A stretch of 64,000 bases of DNA from Saprospiraceae bacterium (GCA_016716335.1 JADJWN010000013.1:46674-110673); one strand, 5' to 3'; positions 8,002 through 17,959 are shown, numbered from the stretch's first letter. Made by a program: numbers and translations. Notes: generated from the letters alone by a model not told the origin.

Positions 8002-8352
8002 CTACCCTCCGGCTTTTTTGGCTTGTTTGTAACCTTTTTCAAGGAGGATGGTCAGTACTTTGTCTCTGTGGTTGCCCTGAATCAGGATTTCTCCGTCCTT
8101 TACAGTGCCTCCCACGCCACATTTGTTTTTCAGCATTTTGCCCAGTTCTTCCAGCACTTCCTCAGGCCCGGCGAATCCTTTGATCAGAGTCACTTCTTTT
8201 CCGCCTCTGGATTTTCTGTCTAAATGGATTCTCAGAGGCACAGAAGCAGGGTTAAAACCTGAATTTTTATCTGAAGGTTCTTCAGGTGCATTTTCAGGGT
8301 TACCCAATTTACGGAAGTCATCCCAGCTGAGAGTGGTATCTTTTTTGGACAT
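8002..8352 (-). CDS. SUI1/YciH family translation factor (eIF1 homologue)
   Basis: A 116-residue protein of the SUI1/YciH family, the bacterial relatives of eukaryotic eIF1, which are thought to influence start-codon selection. The core is VPLRIHLDRKSRGGKEVTLI followed by GKMLKNKCGVGGTVKDGEI and QGNHRDKVLTILLEKGY, including the family's GVGGTVKDG loop. The N-terminal 35 residues are polar and probably flexible. It starts 3 bases after the serine hydrolase stop and is probably the last gene of an operon with that hydrolase and the upstream peroxidase, although no functional link is evident. Confidence 0.93.
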   Translation of the reverse strand: MSKKDTTLSWDDFRKLGNPENAPEEPSDKNSGFNPASVPLRIHLDRKSRGGKEVTLIKGFAGPEEVLEELGKMLKNKCGVGGTVKDGEILIQGNHRDKVLTILLEKGYKQAKKAGG

Positions 8353-8355
8353 AAT

Positions 8356-9462
8356 TCAGGATTTATAAGCTTTGCGTTTCCAGTTGTAATTGATCATTCT
8401 GAGTATCTGAATTCCCAGGTCTTCGGTGCCGATCGAAGAGTTGGCAAAAATTACCACGGCAGTACGGGTATCAGGCACCATGGCGACAAATGAAGTATGC
8501 CCGGAAGTCTTGCCACTGTGGGAGTAAATGCGGTAATTTTTCAGGTCCAGAATCTGCCAGCCTTTGAAGATATTGGTGCTTTCTTCATAATCTGCTTCGG
8601 ATTGCCATTGATTAAAATCGTAGTCAAGGACATAGGCAGGATATACTGACATAATGGCTTTGAGAAAAACCAGCATATCCTGGAGTGAGATTTTTAATCC
8701 CTCAGACGCCTTAAAACTTTCAAATTCCCAGGGTTGGGTCTCTTTACCTGCTCTGTCATAGCCGATGGTTACCAGGTTTTTCTTTCTTTCCGGAAAGTCA
8801 ATAAAGCTTTGAGCCATACCCAAAGGTTTAAAAATCCAGCTATCCATCAGATCCCCCAGATTACTGCCGGTGGCTTCTTCAATTATCACCTCCAGTAAGG
8901 CGTAGTTGGTATGAGCATAGGTGAAAGCCTTCTTTTCCGGTATAAAATCCCGATAAAAACTGAGTAAATGCTCCGTATTATAATGTGCATAGGGATTCTG
9001 TACTTCTTTTTCCTGCTTACCAAACCAGTCGGGCCTGCGAGGCATTCCGGATTGATGATTGATCAGATCTGCGATGGTAATATCCGCACATCTCGGATTG
9101 ATGTAGGTCTCCGGAATGTAATCATTGATTTTATCTGTATAGCGCAGTTTTTTTTGTTGTACCAGAATATCCGTAAGCAAAGCAGTGAATATCTTGGTTG
9201 AGCTTCCTGCCTCGAATACATCTGTATCTGTCAGTATGCTTTTGGTGCTTTTTTGTTTTTTACCGAAGGAGAATGTGTAGGTGGAATCTCCGTCAATGAT
9301 ACCAATAATAAAACCGGGCGTCTTTTTGTATGAAATTTCGGTATCATGGATAATGATTTTTTCAATTTCTGTCCTTAAAAGATCGGCCTGAGACAGTGCT
9401 GCTTGCTCCGATATCAGGATGGATAAAACAGTGAAAAATAATATCCTCAGATTTTGAATCAT
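8356..9462 (-). CDS. Secreted serine hydrolase of the beta-lactamase/penicillin-binding (class C-like) family
   Basis: A 368-residue protein with an N-terminal signal peptide (hydrophobic LRILFFTVLSILI, ending near AALSQA). The serine-hydrolase triad motifs are in order: SxxK as SSTK about 90 residues in, YxN-like YAL within HTNYALLE, and the H-S-G motif in YSHSGKTSGHTSF. This matches the Beta-lactamase domain family, which includes esterases and D-aminopeptidases as well as true beta-lactamases; antibiotic hydrolysis cannot be inferred. It is likely periplasmic and lies 13 bases downstream of the peroxidase stop, so it is probably co-transcribed with it. Confidence 0.88.
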   Translation of the reverse strand: MIQNLRILFFTVLSILISEQAALSQADLLRTEIEKIIIHDTEISYKKTPGFIIGIIDGDSTYTFSFGKKQKSTKSILTDTDVFEAGSSTKIFTALLTDILVQQKKLRYTDKINDYIPETYINPRCADITIADLINHQSGMPRRPDWFGKQEKEVQNPYAHYNTEHLLSFYRDFIPEKKAFTYAHTNYALLEVIIEEATGSNLGDLMDSWIFKPLGMAQSFIDFPERKKNLVTIGYDRAGKETQPWEFESFKASEGLKISLQDMLVFLKAIMSVYPAYVLDYDFNQWQSEADYEESTNIFKGWQILDLKNYRIYSHSGKTSGHTSFVAMVPDTRTAVVIFANSSIGTEDLGIQILRMINYNWKRKAYKS

Positions 9463-9475
9463 TCAATGCAAACCT

Positions 9476-10428
9476 TCAGTTTTTTCCTGCAAATCTCCTG
9501 TCCGTCAGCGCATGCAGAAAAGCCTCAAGGTCCTGCTTTTCTTCTTCTGTCAGGCCTAATGGTTTCACAAGCAGACTGTCTATATTGACAGGATGTGAGA
9601 CAAATTTATAGGATTGTCATAATAGTCAATGACTTCTCTCAGGGTTTTCATACTTCCGTCGTGCATATATGGTGCAGTGACGGCTACATTACGCAATCCG
9701 GGCACTTTAAATTTCCCCAAATCTTCAGGTTTTTTGGTTACTTCAAATCTGCCTTTGTCCAATCTTGTCTTTTCGTCATACAAACCAATATTTCTAAACT
9801 CATCCCCTGTAAAGTCAGGACTGAAATGACAATCAAAGCATTTAGCCTTTGAGCTCATAAAAACCTCTCTGCCCCTTATCTGACTGGCTGTCATGGCAGA
9901 TTCATTTCCGTTCATGTAGTCATCAAAAGGAGTATCAGAAGTCTCAAGACTCTCTTCAAATGCGGCTATGGCTCTGGCAATATTCTCCGGTGTAGCGGCT
10001 TCCTTGTATATTTTTTTAAAATAGAGGCTGTATCGCGGATGTTGATTCAATCGGTTGGCAACCTCCTGAATGCTTATATTCATTTCAGCTGGATCCTCAA
10101 TCGGGAATCGTACCTGATGCACCAGGTCGTTGGCCCGGCCATCAAAAAACATGAGATCCCTGGCAGCCATATTCATTACGGAGGGTGCATTTCTTCTGCC
10201 GAGGGCACCTTTTACTCCCGGGCTTATAGCTACCGTATCGGCAAATGCAAAATCAGGCTTATGACAGGAAGCACAACTGATTGTGGTATCTGCCGACAAT
10301 AATGGTTCAAAAAAAAGCAATTCACCAAGTTCAGTCTCATTTCGCGGTTCCTTTACAGGGTCAGAAACCATGGATACCAACACAGTAATGCTGACAATGA
10401 GCAAAAAAAAGTTTAGATTTTTAGTCAT
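9476..10428 (-). CDS. Di-haem cytochrome c peroxidase (CcpA/MauG family), with one frameshift
   Basis: A periplasmic di-haem peroxidase that reduces hydrogen peroxide with electrons from cytochromes. It has a signal/anchor helix (LNFFLLIVSITVLVSMV) and two CxxCH haem sites, CASCH and CFDCH. Other family marks are RRNAPSVMN, FFDGRA and PYMHDGSMKTLREVIDYYDNP. After DNP the frame breaks at about 9606. One base shift restores YKFVSHPVNIDSLL and LTEEEKQDLEAFLHALTD, the expected C terminus, with a stop at 9476-9478. The break probably reflects a lost base. I chose the ATG at 10428 because the signal peptide begins there; an in-frame ATG lies 12 codons earlier. Confidence 0.85.
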
Positions 10429-10578
10429 ACTTTTCTTAAAAGTCTGTGCAAAGTTAATCAACAATAATGCCTGAATACAATGACGAAGATCAATTGAGAA
10501 TATTTTAACAGGATTTGGTCTTAAAACCTGATTTTAGAAACCAATTCTCGCTGTCAATGTTATTTCAAAAAAAAAAAG

Positions 10579-11127
10579 ATGTCATTGGAAAAAGTATATC
10601 TTGGAGGTGGTTGTTTCTGGTGTCTGGAGGCCGTATATCAGCAGGTTGCAGGTGTACAGTCCGTAGTGTCGGGATATATGGGAGGACATATCAAGAATCC
10701 ATGCTATCGCGAAGTCTGTACCGGTATGACAGGACATGCTGAGGTGGTGGAGATTGTCTTTGATGCAGATATTATCAGTTTTGAGGATATTCTTGAAATT
10801 TTCTGGAATATTCACGATCCAACTACGCTCAACAGACAAGGGGCAGATAAAGGCACACAATACAGATCCGTAGTTTTTTGTACCACTGATATACAATTGC
10901 AGAAGGCAGTAAGATCAAAGCAGGAAACCGGGCAATCATTGTGGGCTGATCCAATTGTTACTGAAATCAAACCCGCAGAAGTATTTTATCCGGCTGAAGA
11001 TTATCATCAGAATTATTTCAATGACCATCCGGAGCAATCGTATTGCTCTATTGTGATAGCACCTAAAATTTTGAAATTCAGAAAACAATTCAGCGATAAA
11101 CTCAATATATTAAAGCATGAGCAATAA
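10579..11127 (+). CDS. msrA: Peptide methionine (S)-S-oxide reductase MsrA
   Basis: MsrA reduces the S-epimer of methionine sulfoxide in proteins and repairs oxidative damage. The 182-residue protein begins with the hallmark GGGCFWCLEAV (catalytic Cys12, with Cys15). It continues with the GYMGG loop, GHAEVVEIVFD, DPTTLNRQGADKGTQYRS and the C-terminal AEDYHQNYF region. It is transcribed rightwards, divergent from the peroxidase gene, and its 3' end overlaps the start of msrB, so the two repair enzymes are made together. The divergent placement next to a peroxidase suits an oxidative-stress theme. Confidence 0.96.
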   Translation: MSLEKVYLGGGCFWCLEAVYQQVAGVQSVVSGYMGGHIKNPCYREVCTGMTGHAEVVEIVFDADIISFEDILEIFWNIHDPTTLNRQGADKGTQYRSVVFCTTDIQLQKAVRSKQETGQSLWADPIVTEIKPAEVFYPAEDYHQNYFNDHPEQSYCSIVIAPKILKFRKQFSDKLNILKHEQ

Positions 11128-11487
11128 TTACAATCCTCTTACCCTGAAGAAGAATACGTGATTGTCCACAAGGGCACTGAGCGTCCTTTTACGGGTGAAT
11201 ACGATAAATTTTATGAGCCAGGCACTTATCTGTGTCGCAGGTGTAATGCTCCTTTGTATAAATCAGAATCCAAATTCAACTCCGGCTGTGGCTGGCCGGC
11301 TTTTGATGATGAAATCCCCGGAGCTGTAAAAAGAGTACCCGACAGGGACGGCAGACGCACCGAAATCATCTGTAATCAATGTGGAGGCCATCTCGGACAC
11401 GTATTCATCGGTGAGCGACTCACACCCAAAAATACCCGACATTGTGTCAACAGCCTTTCATTGAGGTTTGTACCTCAAGAGACATAA
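11117..11487 (+). CDS. msrB: Peptide methionine (R)-S-oxide reductase MsrB, with one frameshift near the start
   Basis: MsrB reduces the R-epimer of methionine sulfoxide. The zinc-binding pairs CRRC and CNQC, the motif FNSGCGWPAF and the catalytic cysteine in NTRHCVNSLSLRF are all present. The probable start ATG at 11117 overlaps the msrA stop. Read from there the frame breaks at about 11140; restoring one C in ACCCTGAAG gives MSNNYNPLT-PEEEYVIVHKG, the expected MsrB N terminus. As given, the only unbroken frame starts at a GTG at 11158 and still contains the whole catalytic domain. Confidence 0.9.
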
Positions 11488-11507
11488 AGGTATGTAAATC
11501 AAATTAT

Positions 11508-14084
11508 TCAGAAATCTACCTTAAATCTCAGGTTAATCCGTCGCCCGGTCAGATTGTTGGGTAGTGCGTACTCTTCGTTGGTTAGGGTTTTTATCCAGTT
11601 GACAGAGGCTTGATTGGCAATTGCCAGCAGATTGAATGCCTCAATGCTCATCCAGGTACTTCGGGTAAAGCGTAATGGGTGATGAGGTTTTTTATTTTTC
11701 CATTCTTCTTTCCATAACTGAAATCCGAAACCTATGTCAATCCGATGATAGGGTTTGAGTCTGAAGAAGTTTCTGAATTCAAGATTGTCCAGTCTGGGGC
11801 CGAATGGCAGTCCGGTACCGACTGAAAAGTTCATATGTACCTTTACATTTTCATTCCGTCTAAGGTAGTCCTGAAAAAACATATTGAGCGTCATAAGCTG
11901 GTCAGTAGGTCTGGGTACGGTACTGACAGATACAGGTACCCGCACCGAATCAATCACGGCAAATCTTTTATGATCAATCCCATAAATCCGCTCCCTTGCT
12001 GTCAGAAAGGAAAGATTGATCCAGGACTCTGATCCGGGAACAAACTCACCGTTTATCCTGAAGTCCCACCCCAATATATAACCCTCTGAATTGTTTTCAC
12101 CTGCATATCTTATACGCACATTATCAATTTCATAGGATACCATATCTGTGAGACGCTTGTAATAAACTTCTGAGATGATCCTGAAAGGACGGTTGCTGAT
12201 CTTTTCCCAGGTAAAATCATGACTTAATCCGGCCACCAGATGAACGGATTTTTGCGACCTCAGCTCTGTATTCACCGTGCCATCAGGCCGACGCAACTCT
12301 CTGTAGAAGGGCAATTGATTGTAAACTCCCCCTGCAAGCTTGAATGAAAAGTCCCTTTTCCATGACAGTGGTTTGTATAAAAACTGAACTCTCGGACTGA
12401 AAAGCAACTCCCGGTTCATACTCCGGTAGGAACTGCGGATTCCGGCGGTAATCTTAAATTCGTTTCTTTCATTATTCAGGCTCCAGCTATCCTGAAAAAA
12501 ACCTGTAAGTCTCGTGTTTTCCAGTATGTTTTGGGATTTGATCACTGAAGCCAGATTTACTTCTGTGCCGGTATAAGGAAGTGAATATCCGGCCGAATCA
12601 ATCCGCTCCCATTCATTGAGTTTATCATCAAAATACTCTGTCTGGAATTTCAATCCCCATTGGATGAAGTGGAGGGATTTTTGGGACGAGGTACCGTCAT
12701 TAGCATGCAATTCTATTCCACCTTTATGTTCTACATTATAGACGGTATTGAACAGATAGTTTCTGGCATAAATGTGCTGCGTACCGGTACCGAGTACGGC
12801 TATTTCCTGACCTGTGTTTTCTCCGATGGCGGTTTCAATCTGTGATAACCTGTAAAATCCGAGGATATCGAATTTTTCATCCTCCGAAGCCCTGTACATG
12901 GATCCTGTCAGCTTGAGGTACAGGGGATTTTTCTTCCTTTCCGGCACCAATGTCAGTGATACTCCGGTCATACCGTATCTGAACACATCACTTTCCTGAC
13001 CTTCAAAAACCGTATTAAGCTCCAGCTGAAAATCAAATGTTCCTCTTTTGCTTCTGCCGGATGATGGTCTGAAATTGTATTGACTGCCATTGTAGTTGCC
13101 TATCCAGCCTATCTGCAGTGTCTTTGTGATGTCGTAGGTGATATAAGCCTGAAAATCCACAAAATCCGGTACGAATTCGCCTCTGATATCCCCGCTCCCG
13201 AGCAGATAAGCGTTGGTCTTATACCGGGCTCCAGCCAGATACCTCAATTTATTGTAGGCATTGGGACCCAGACGTCGGCTGCCTTCCACATGTGCCGAGG
13301 CTCCGAGAAGACTGGCTCCGGCACTTGCTCTGAACTCTTCAGGTCTTTTATATCGGATATCAAGTACAGAGGACATTTTATCTCCGAATCTCGACTCAAA
13401 ACCTCCTGAAGAAAACTCCAGGTCTCTGATGAGATCAATATTGGGAAAACTCAGGCCTTCCTGCTGTCCGCTTCTGATGAGCTGCGGCCGGAATATTTCG
13501 AAATCATTCACATAGACCAGATTTTCATCATAATTACCGCCTCTTACATTGTATTGTGAGGTAAGTTCTCCTCCCGCTCCCGAGCTCACTCCCAGGGCAA
13601 TATGCGGCAGGATACTCTCAAAATTACCGGAGGCAGTGGGCAGTAATTTCAATTCTGTTACGGCCTCCCTTACCATACCAGCATCTTCTATTTTGCCGGC
13701 CCGAACGACGATTTCCAGATCTGAGGCTTTGGGTACCAGTTTGATATTGATATTTCTGTTCAGCCCCGGTCTTACCGGTTCTACCCAGACACTGCTTTCT
13801 GCATAGCCGATTCTGGAAAATACTAGTTTGACTTTGGTGTCAGCCGGTATTGCAATTTTGTACTGCCCGTTGATATCCGTCTCGGTAGCTTCCGATGAAG
13901 CCTCTATATACACAGTGACAAAATCTATCCCTTTATTGGTGTCTATATCTCTGACAATCCCAAATACAATGACCGTCTGGGCAGATCCGGTTAATACAAG
14001 AGATATTGCAAACATGGCAGACAAGAATAATCCTGTCATACCATTACCTGAACGCCTTATAAAGTCAGATCCCTTCAGATTCAT
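11508..14084 (-). CDS. TonB-dependent outer-membrane receptor with carboxypeptidase-regulatory-like N-terminal domain
   Basis: An 858-residue outer-membrane transporter or receptor energised by TonB. In order it has a signal peptide (hydrophobic stretch to SLVLTGSAQ), a carboxypeptidase-D regulatory-like beta domain (about residues 38-120, with ETDINGQYKIAIPADTKVKL), a plug domain (about 130-235, with SQYNVRGGNYDENLVYVNDFE and SSGGFESRFGDKMSSVLDI), and a long beta-barrel ending RRINLRFKVDF with a terminal aromatic residue, as barrels do. No SusD partner is next to it, so it is not a classical polysaccharide-uptake pair, and the substrate cannot be predicted. Its ATG overlaps the rpe stop (ATGA), which suggests coupled translation. 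Confidence 0.92.
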   Translation of the reverse strand: MNLKGSDFIRRSGNGMTGLFLSAMFAISLVLTGSAQTVIVFGIVRDIDTNKGIDFVTVYIEASSEATETDINGQYKIAIPADTKVKLVFSRIGYAESSVWVEPVRPGLNRNINIKLVPKASDLEIVVRAGKIEDAGMVREAVTELKLLPTASGNFESILPHIALGVSSGAGGELTSQYNVRGGNYDENLVYVNDFEIFRPQLIRSGQQEGLSFPNIDLIRDLEFSSGGFESRFGDKMSSVLDIRYKRPEEFRASAGASLLGASAHVEGSRRLGPNAYNKLRYLAGARYKTNAYLLGSGDIRGEFVPDFVDFQAYITYDITKTLQIGWIGNYNGSQYNFRPSSGRSKRGTFDFQLELNTVFEGQESDVFRYGMTGVSLTLVPERKKNPLYLKLTGSMYRASEDEKFDILGFYRLSQIETAIGENTGQEIAVLGTGTQHIYARNYLFNTVYNVEHKGGIELHANDGTSSQKSLHFIQWGLKFQTEYFDDKLNEWERIDSAGYSLPYTGTEVNLASVIKSQNILENTRLTGFFQDSWSLNNERNEFKITAGIRSSYRSMNRELLFSPRVQFLYKPLSWKRDFSFKLAGGVYNQLPFYRELRRPDGTVNTELRSQKSVHLVAGLSHDFTWEKISNRPFRIISEVYYKRLTDMVSYEIDNVRIRYAGENNSEGYILGWDFRINGEFVPGSESWINLSFLTARERIYGIDHKRFAVIDSVRVPVSVSTVPRPTDQLMTLNMFFQDYLRRNENVKVHMNFSVGTGLPFGPRLDNLEFRNFFRLKPYHRIDIGFGFQLWKEEWKNKKPHHPLRFTRSTWMSIEAFNLLAIANQASVNWIKTLTNEEYALPNNLTGRRINLRFKVDF

Positions 14085-14752
14085 GCGTACAGGGTGTGGA
14101 TTCCGAGATTTTTCAGGTGATAGATGGTCATCAGGGGATTGTCGGATTTGAATACACTGTTGCCGGCTACCAGCACATCAGCTCCTGCCTGCAGCAATAC
14201 CTCTGCATTCTGCAGTCCTACGCCTCCGTCCACTTCAATCAATGTATCCGTATTGTGGGTGATGATCATATTTTTGAGCTGCCTTACTTTTTCGAGCGTA
14301 CGGTGGATGAATTTCTGACCTCCGAAACCCGGATTTACACTCATGATAATAACAAGATCCAGCTCTTCAATCACATCCTCAATTAAGGATACGGAAGTAT
14401 GAGGATTTAAGGCTACCCCGGCTCCGGCACCTGTTTCCCGGATTTGTTTCAGTACTCTGTGCAGATGTGTACATGCTTCATAATGCACCGATATATTCGT
14501 CGCTCCAGCTTCTCTGAAAATCTCAATGTAACGCTCCGGTTTTTCTATCATCAGATGTACATCCAGAGGTTTGGCAGAGTGACTGTGCATCACCTTGACA
14601 ATATCCGGACCAAATGAGATATTCGGTACGAAATTGCCATCCATTACATCTACATGCAGCCAGTCTGCCATGGACTCATTGACCATCTGAATATCTTTGG
14701 CAAGGTGGCCAAAATCTGCTGAAAGTATAGAAGGTGCTATTTTATGTTTCAT
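14081..14752 (-). CDS. rpe: Ribulose-phosphate 3-epimerase
   Basis: This enzyme interconverts ribulose 5-phosphate and xylulose 5-phosphate in the pentose phosphate pathway. The TIM-barrel protein begins KIAPSILSADFGHLAKDI and has HVDVMDGNFVPNISFGP, DVHLMIEKPERYI, VMSVNPGFGGQ (here IMSVNPGFGGQ) and EVDGGVGLQNAEVLLQAGAD, carrying the family's metal- and phosphate-binding residues. I chose the ATG at 14752, giving 223 residues, the normal size; an upstream in-frame start would add 43 residues overlapping rimO that do not look like this family. It lies 22 bases after rimO in the operon rimO-rpe-TonB receptor. Confidence 0.95.
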   Translation of the reverse strand: MKHKIAPSILSADFGHLAKDIQMVNESMADWLHVDVMDGNFVPNISFGPDIVKVMHSHSAKPLDVHLMIEKPERYIEIFREAGATNISVHYEACTHLHRVLKQIRETGAGAGVALNPHTSVSLIEDVIEELDLVIIMSVNPGFGGQKFIHRTLEKVRQLKNMIITHNTDTLIEVDGGVGLQNAEVLLQAGADVLVAGNSVFKSDNPLMTIYHLKNLGIHTLYA

Positions 14753-14774
14753 GAGGTGAAATCCACTATTTAGA

Positions 14775-16082
14775 TCAAACGATAATTCCGTATAAATCGT
14801 ATTCTTCGGCATCTGTAATCCGTACATTGGCAAAATCTCCGATCCGGATAAATTGGGTGGCGGCATCCACCAGTACTTCATTATCTACTTCGGGAGAATC
14901 AAATTCTGTCCGGCCGATGAAATATCCTCCCTCTTTTCTGTCAAAAAGTACTTTAAAAACTTTACCGTTTTTTTGCTGATTGTGCTCAAAGGATATTTCC
15001 TGCTGAATCTCCATGAGTCTGTTGGCTCTTTCAGCCTTAACTTCAGCGGGTACATCGTCTTCCATAAGATAAGCAGAGGTGTCTTCTTCATGGGAATACT
15101 GGAAAACTCCTACCCTGTCAAAACGCATTTCCCGAACGAAATCACACAAATCTTCAAACTCCTCCTCCGTTTCTCCCGGAAATCCCACCAAAAATGTGGT
15201 GCGAATGGCAATATCGGGCACTGTATTTCTGGCATTTTCTATCAGTTTCTTTTGATATTGCCGGGTAGTCTGCCTTTTCATTCTTTCAAGCACCGTATCA
15301 GATGCGTGCTGCAATGGAATGTCCAGATAATTACATATTTTTGGCTGTTTTGCCATGGTATCCAGAATTTCCATAGGGAACTTACTCGGATAGGCGTAGT
15401 GTAATCTGATCCATTCAATTCCTTCAACTTCACATAAAGCATCCAGCAACTCAGGCAAAGCCCGCTTTTTGTAAAGATCCAGACCATAGTAAGTGAGTTC
15501 CTGTGCTATCAGGATCAGTTCTTTCACACCCATACGAGCCAGATTTTGTGCTTCACGGACGAGTTGTTCGACAGGTTTGCTGATGTGCTTGCCACGCATC
15601 AGAGGAATGGCACAAAAGGAGCAGGTACGGTTGCAACCCTCGGAAATCTTGAGATAGGCATAGTGTTGAGGAGTGGTAATGCTGCGTTCGCCTATGAGTT
15701 CATGCCGGTAATCTGCATTCAGCTTTTTGAGCAGTGCAGGCAATTCCAGCGTGCCAAACCAGGCATCCACCTCCGGAATTTCCGCTTCCAGATCGTCCCT
15801 GTACCTTTGCGAAAGGCATCCGGTAGCGTAAAGCTTATCAATGCCACCCTGCTTTTTGATTTCAGCGTACTGAAGTATGGTGTTTATGGACTCTTCCTTG
15901 GCCAGATCAATGAAACCACAGGTATTGACTATGATGATATTCGCCTGATCATTGCTGTCATGCTTCACATCAAAATCATTGGCTTTAAGCTGGGTAATCA
16001 GATTTTCTGAATCCACCAGATTTTTAGAACAGCCCAATGTAATAACGTTTACTTTATCTTGTCGGAGGGTTTTGGTCTTCAT
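14775..16082 (-). CDS. rimO: Ribosomal protein uS12 methylthiotransferase RimO
   Basis: A radical-SAM enzyme that methylthiolates an aspartate of ribosomal protein S12. The 435-residue protein has the N-terminal MTTase domain with three cluster cysteines (C18, C55, C89), the radical-SAM motif C150-x3-C154-x2-C157 in GCNRTCSFC, and a C-terminal TRAM domain. ITLGCSKNLVDSE is the RimO rather than MiaB form of the first motif. It is the first gene of a leftward operon and has a possible promoter close upstream. Confidence 0.95.
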   Translation of the reverse strand: MKTKTLRQDKVNVITLGCSKNLVDSENLITQLKANDFDVKHDSNDQANIIIVNTCGFIDLAKEESINTILQYAEIKKQGGIDKLYATGCLSQRYRDDLEAEIPEVDAWFGTLELPALLKKLNADYRHELIGERSITTPQHYAYLKISEGCNRTCSFCAIPLMRGKHISKPVEQLVREAQNLARMGVKELILIAQELTYYGLDLYKKRALPELLDALCEVEGIEWIRLHYAYPSKFPMEILDTMAKQPKICNYLDIPLQHASDTVLERMKRQTTRQYQKKLIENARNTVPDIAIRTTFLVGFPGETEEEFEDLCDFVREMRFDRVGVFQYSHEEDTSAYLMEDDVPAEVKAERANRLMEIQQEISFEHNQQKNGKVFKVLFDRKEGGYFIGRTEFDSPEVDNEVLVDAATQFIRIGDFANVRITDAEEYDLYGIIV

Positions 16083-16104
16083 GAAAGAATTTCCTGAACA
16101 AACG

Positions 16105-16112
16105 CAAAAGTA
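16105..16112 (-). promoter_or_regulatory. Possible Bacteroidota -7 element upstream of rimO
   Basis: On the minus strand TACTTTTG matches the Bacteroidota -7 consensus TAnnTTTG and ends 23 bases before the rimO ATG. No TTG was found at the right spacing for the -33 element, so the support is partial. Confidence 0.35.
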
Positions 16113-16238
16113 GCTGAATTATTCAAATTGAGCACTTCAAATATGAAAATACCTCTTAATCATGGCGTTTGAAGCCTTAGTTAAATACAAGGCATTTTTT
16201 ATCTGAAAAGACAATCAGGTGATAATTAAAACAGAGAA

Positions 16239-17873
16239 TCAGGTTTGTATCACCCCCGGGTTGAATTTTTCCACCACACCGTGGTCTGCCATTTCAATGC
16301 CGAGCGAAATAAACTCCCGTGTTTTTCTGGGATCAATGATGGCATCTACCCAAAGTCTTGCTGCAGCGTAATATGGAGTGGTCTGATCATCATACCTTTT
16401 CTTGATGGTTTCGTACAATTCCTGTTCCGCTTTGGGATCCGGTGCTTTTCCTTTGGATTTTAAAGTAGCCACCTGTATCTGAGTGAGTACTCTGGCAGCC
16501 TGTGCTCCACCCATCACGGCAATTTTGGCAGTAGGCCAGGCAACAATAAGACGTGGGTCATAGGCTTTTCCACACATAGCATAATTGCCTGCCCCGTACG
16601 AGTTGCCTACTACTACCGAAAACTTGGGTACTGTGGAATTGGCCACTGCATTGACGAGCTTGGCTCCATCTTTTATAATTCCTCCGTGTTCGGACCTTTT
16701 ACCTACCATAAATCCGGTGACATCATGGAAGAAAACCAGCGGAATTTTCTTTTGATTACAATTCATAATAAAGCGGGTGGCCTTATCTGCCGAATCAGAA
16801 TAAATCACGCCTCCAAACTGCATTTCACCGGCAGCATTTCTTACTACCTGTCGCTGATTGGCCACTATACCTACGGACCATCCGTCTATACGGGCATAGG
16901 CGCAAATGATGGTTTTGCCATATTCAGCTTTGTATTGTGTGAGTTCGGAATTATCCACAATGCGTTTGAGCAACTCCAGCGTATCATAAGGCTTGGTAGG
17001 ATTTTCAGGAAAGATACCGGACACTTCGTGGGGCGGAAATGCGGGTGGTTCGGATTGGATTCTGTCAAATCCTGCTTTTGGAAAACTGCCCATCTGGCTT
17101 ACAAGTTTGCGGATGGTGGCCAAACAGGTGGCATCATCCGGCATTTTGTAATCGGTCACTCCGGAGATCTCACAGTGTGTGGAAGCCCCACCCAGAGTTT
17201 CCTGATCCACCTCCTCACCAATAGCGGCTTTTACAAGGTAAGGACCTGCGAGGAAAATTGAGCCCGTTTTTTCCACTATCAGCGCTTCATCCGACATGAT
17301 GGGCAGATAAGCACCTCCCGCCACACAGCTGCCCATAATGGCGGCAATCTGCGGAATTCCCATAGAGGACATTCTGGCATTGTTTCGGAAAATTCGGCCA
17401 AAATGCTCCTTATCCGGAAATATCTCATCCTGCATAGGCAGATATACGCCGGCACTATCTACCAGATAAATGATAGGTATTCTGTTCTCCATAGCTATTT
17501 CCTGAGCTCTCAGATTCTTCTTGCCCGTAATGGGAAACCAGGCTCCTGCTTTTACGGTGGCATCATTGGCTACAATTATACAGAGTCTGCCATGTATTTT
17601 TCCCAAACCGGCTACCACTCCACCGGCAGGACATCCTCCATGTTCTTCGTACATCTGATATCCGGCAAAAGCTCCGATTTCAAAAAAATGGCTGCCCGGA
17701 TCAATAAGTTTTTCTATGCGCTCTCTGGCAGTCATTTTTCCCTCAGCATGGAGTTTCTCGATCCTTGCTTTTCCTCCGCCCTGATAAATCTTTTCGAGCT
17801 TATGCTGTACAGCAGCTATGGCAAGATTCATGGCATCTTCATTTTTGTTGAACTCTATGCTCTTGGTCTCCAT
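16239..17873 (-). CDS. Biotin-dependent acyl-CoA carboxylase, carboxyltransferase (beta) subunit
   Basis: The 544-residue protein belongs to the carboxyltransferase family that moves CO2 from carboxybiotin to an acyl-CoA. Both crotonase-fold halves are present. The N-terminal half has KMTARERIEKLIDPGS, CIIVANDATVKAGAWFP, IYLVDSAGVYLP and the oxyanion loop GSCVAGGAYLP; the C-terminal half has FFHDVTGFMVG, VVVGNSYGAGNYAM and AWPTAKIAVMGGAQAA. Overall it most resembles methylcrotonyl-CoA carboxylase beta (leucine breakdown), but propionyl-CoA or geranyl-CoA carboxylase cannot be excluded. No biotin carboxylase subunit is in the window, so its partner must be encoded elsewhere. Confidence 0.88.
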   Translation of the reverse strand: METKSIEFNKNEDAMNLAIAAVQHKLEKIYQGGGKARIEKLHAEGKMTARERIEKLIDPGSHFFEIGAFAGYQMYEEHGGCPAGGVVAGLGKIHGRLCIIVANDATVKAGAWFPITGKKNLRAQEIAMENRIPIIYLVDSAGVYLPMQDEIFPDKEHFGRIFRNNARMSSMGIPQIAAIMGSCVAGGAYLPIMSDEALIVEKTGSIFLAGPYLVKAAIGEEVDQETLGGASTHCEISGVTDYKMPDDATCLATIRKLVSQMGSFPKAGFDRIQSEPPAFPPHEVSGIFPENPTKPYDTLELLKRIVDNSELTQYKAEYGKTIICAYARIDGWSVGIVANQRQVVRNAAGEMQFGGVIYSDSADKATRFIMNCNQKKIPLVFFHDVTGFMVGKRSEHGGIIKDGAKLVNAVANSTVPKFSVVVGNSYGAGNYAMCGKAYDPRLIVAWPTAKIAVMGGAQAARVLTQIQVATLKSKGKAPDPKAEQELYETIKKRYDDQTTPYYAAARLWVDAIIDPRKTREFISLGIEMADHGVVEKFNPGVIQT

Positions 17874-17959
17874 CTATTGAGTGATTTAATCTTTTATTTG
17901 AACTGTCAGGTTAATATGTTGAATGAATCTGTCGGTTGATTGCAAAATATCAGCTGTAA

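Noticed and set aside
8356..9462. Antibiotic-resistance beta-lactamase
   Set aside because: The motifs fit the broad serine beta-lactamase-like hydrolase family, but nothing distinguishes a true beta-lactamase from esterases and peptidases of this fold.
11508..14084. SusC-like polysaccharide-uptake receptor
   Set aside because: There is no SusD gene next to it and no glycan-degrading genes around it; it is called only a TonB-dependent receptor.
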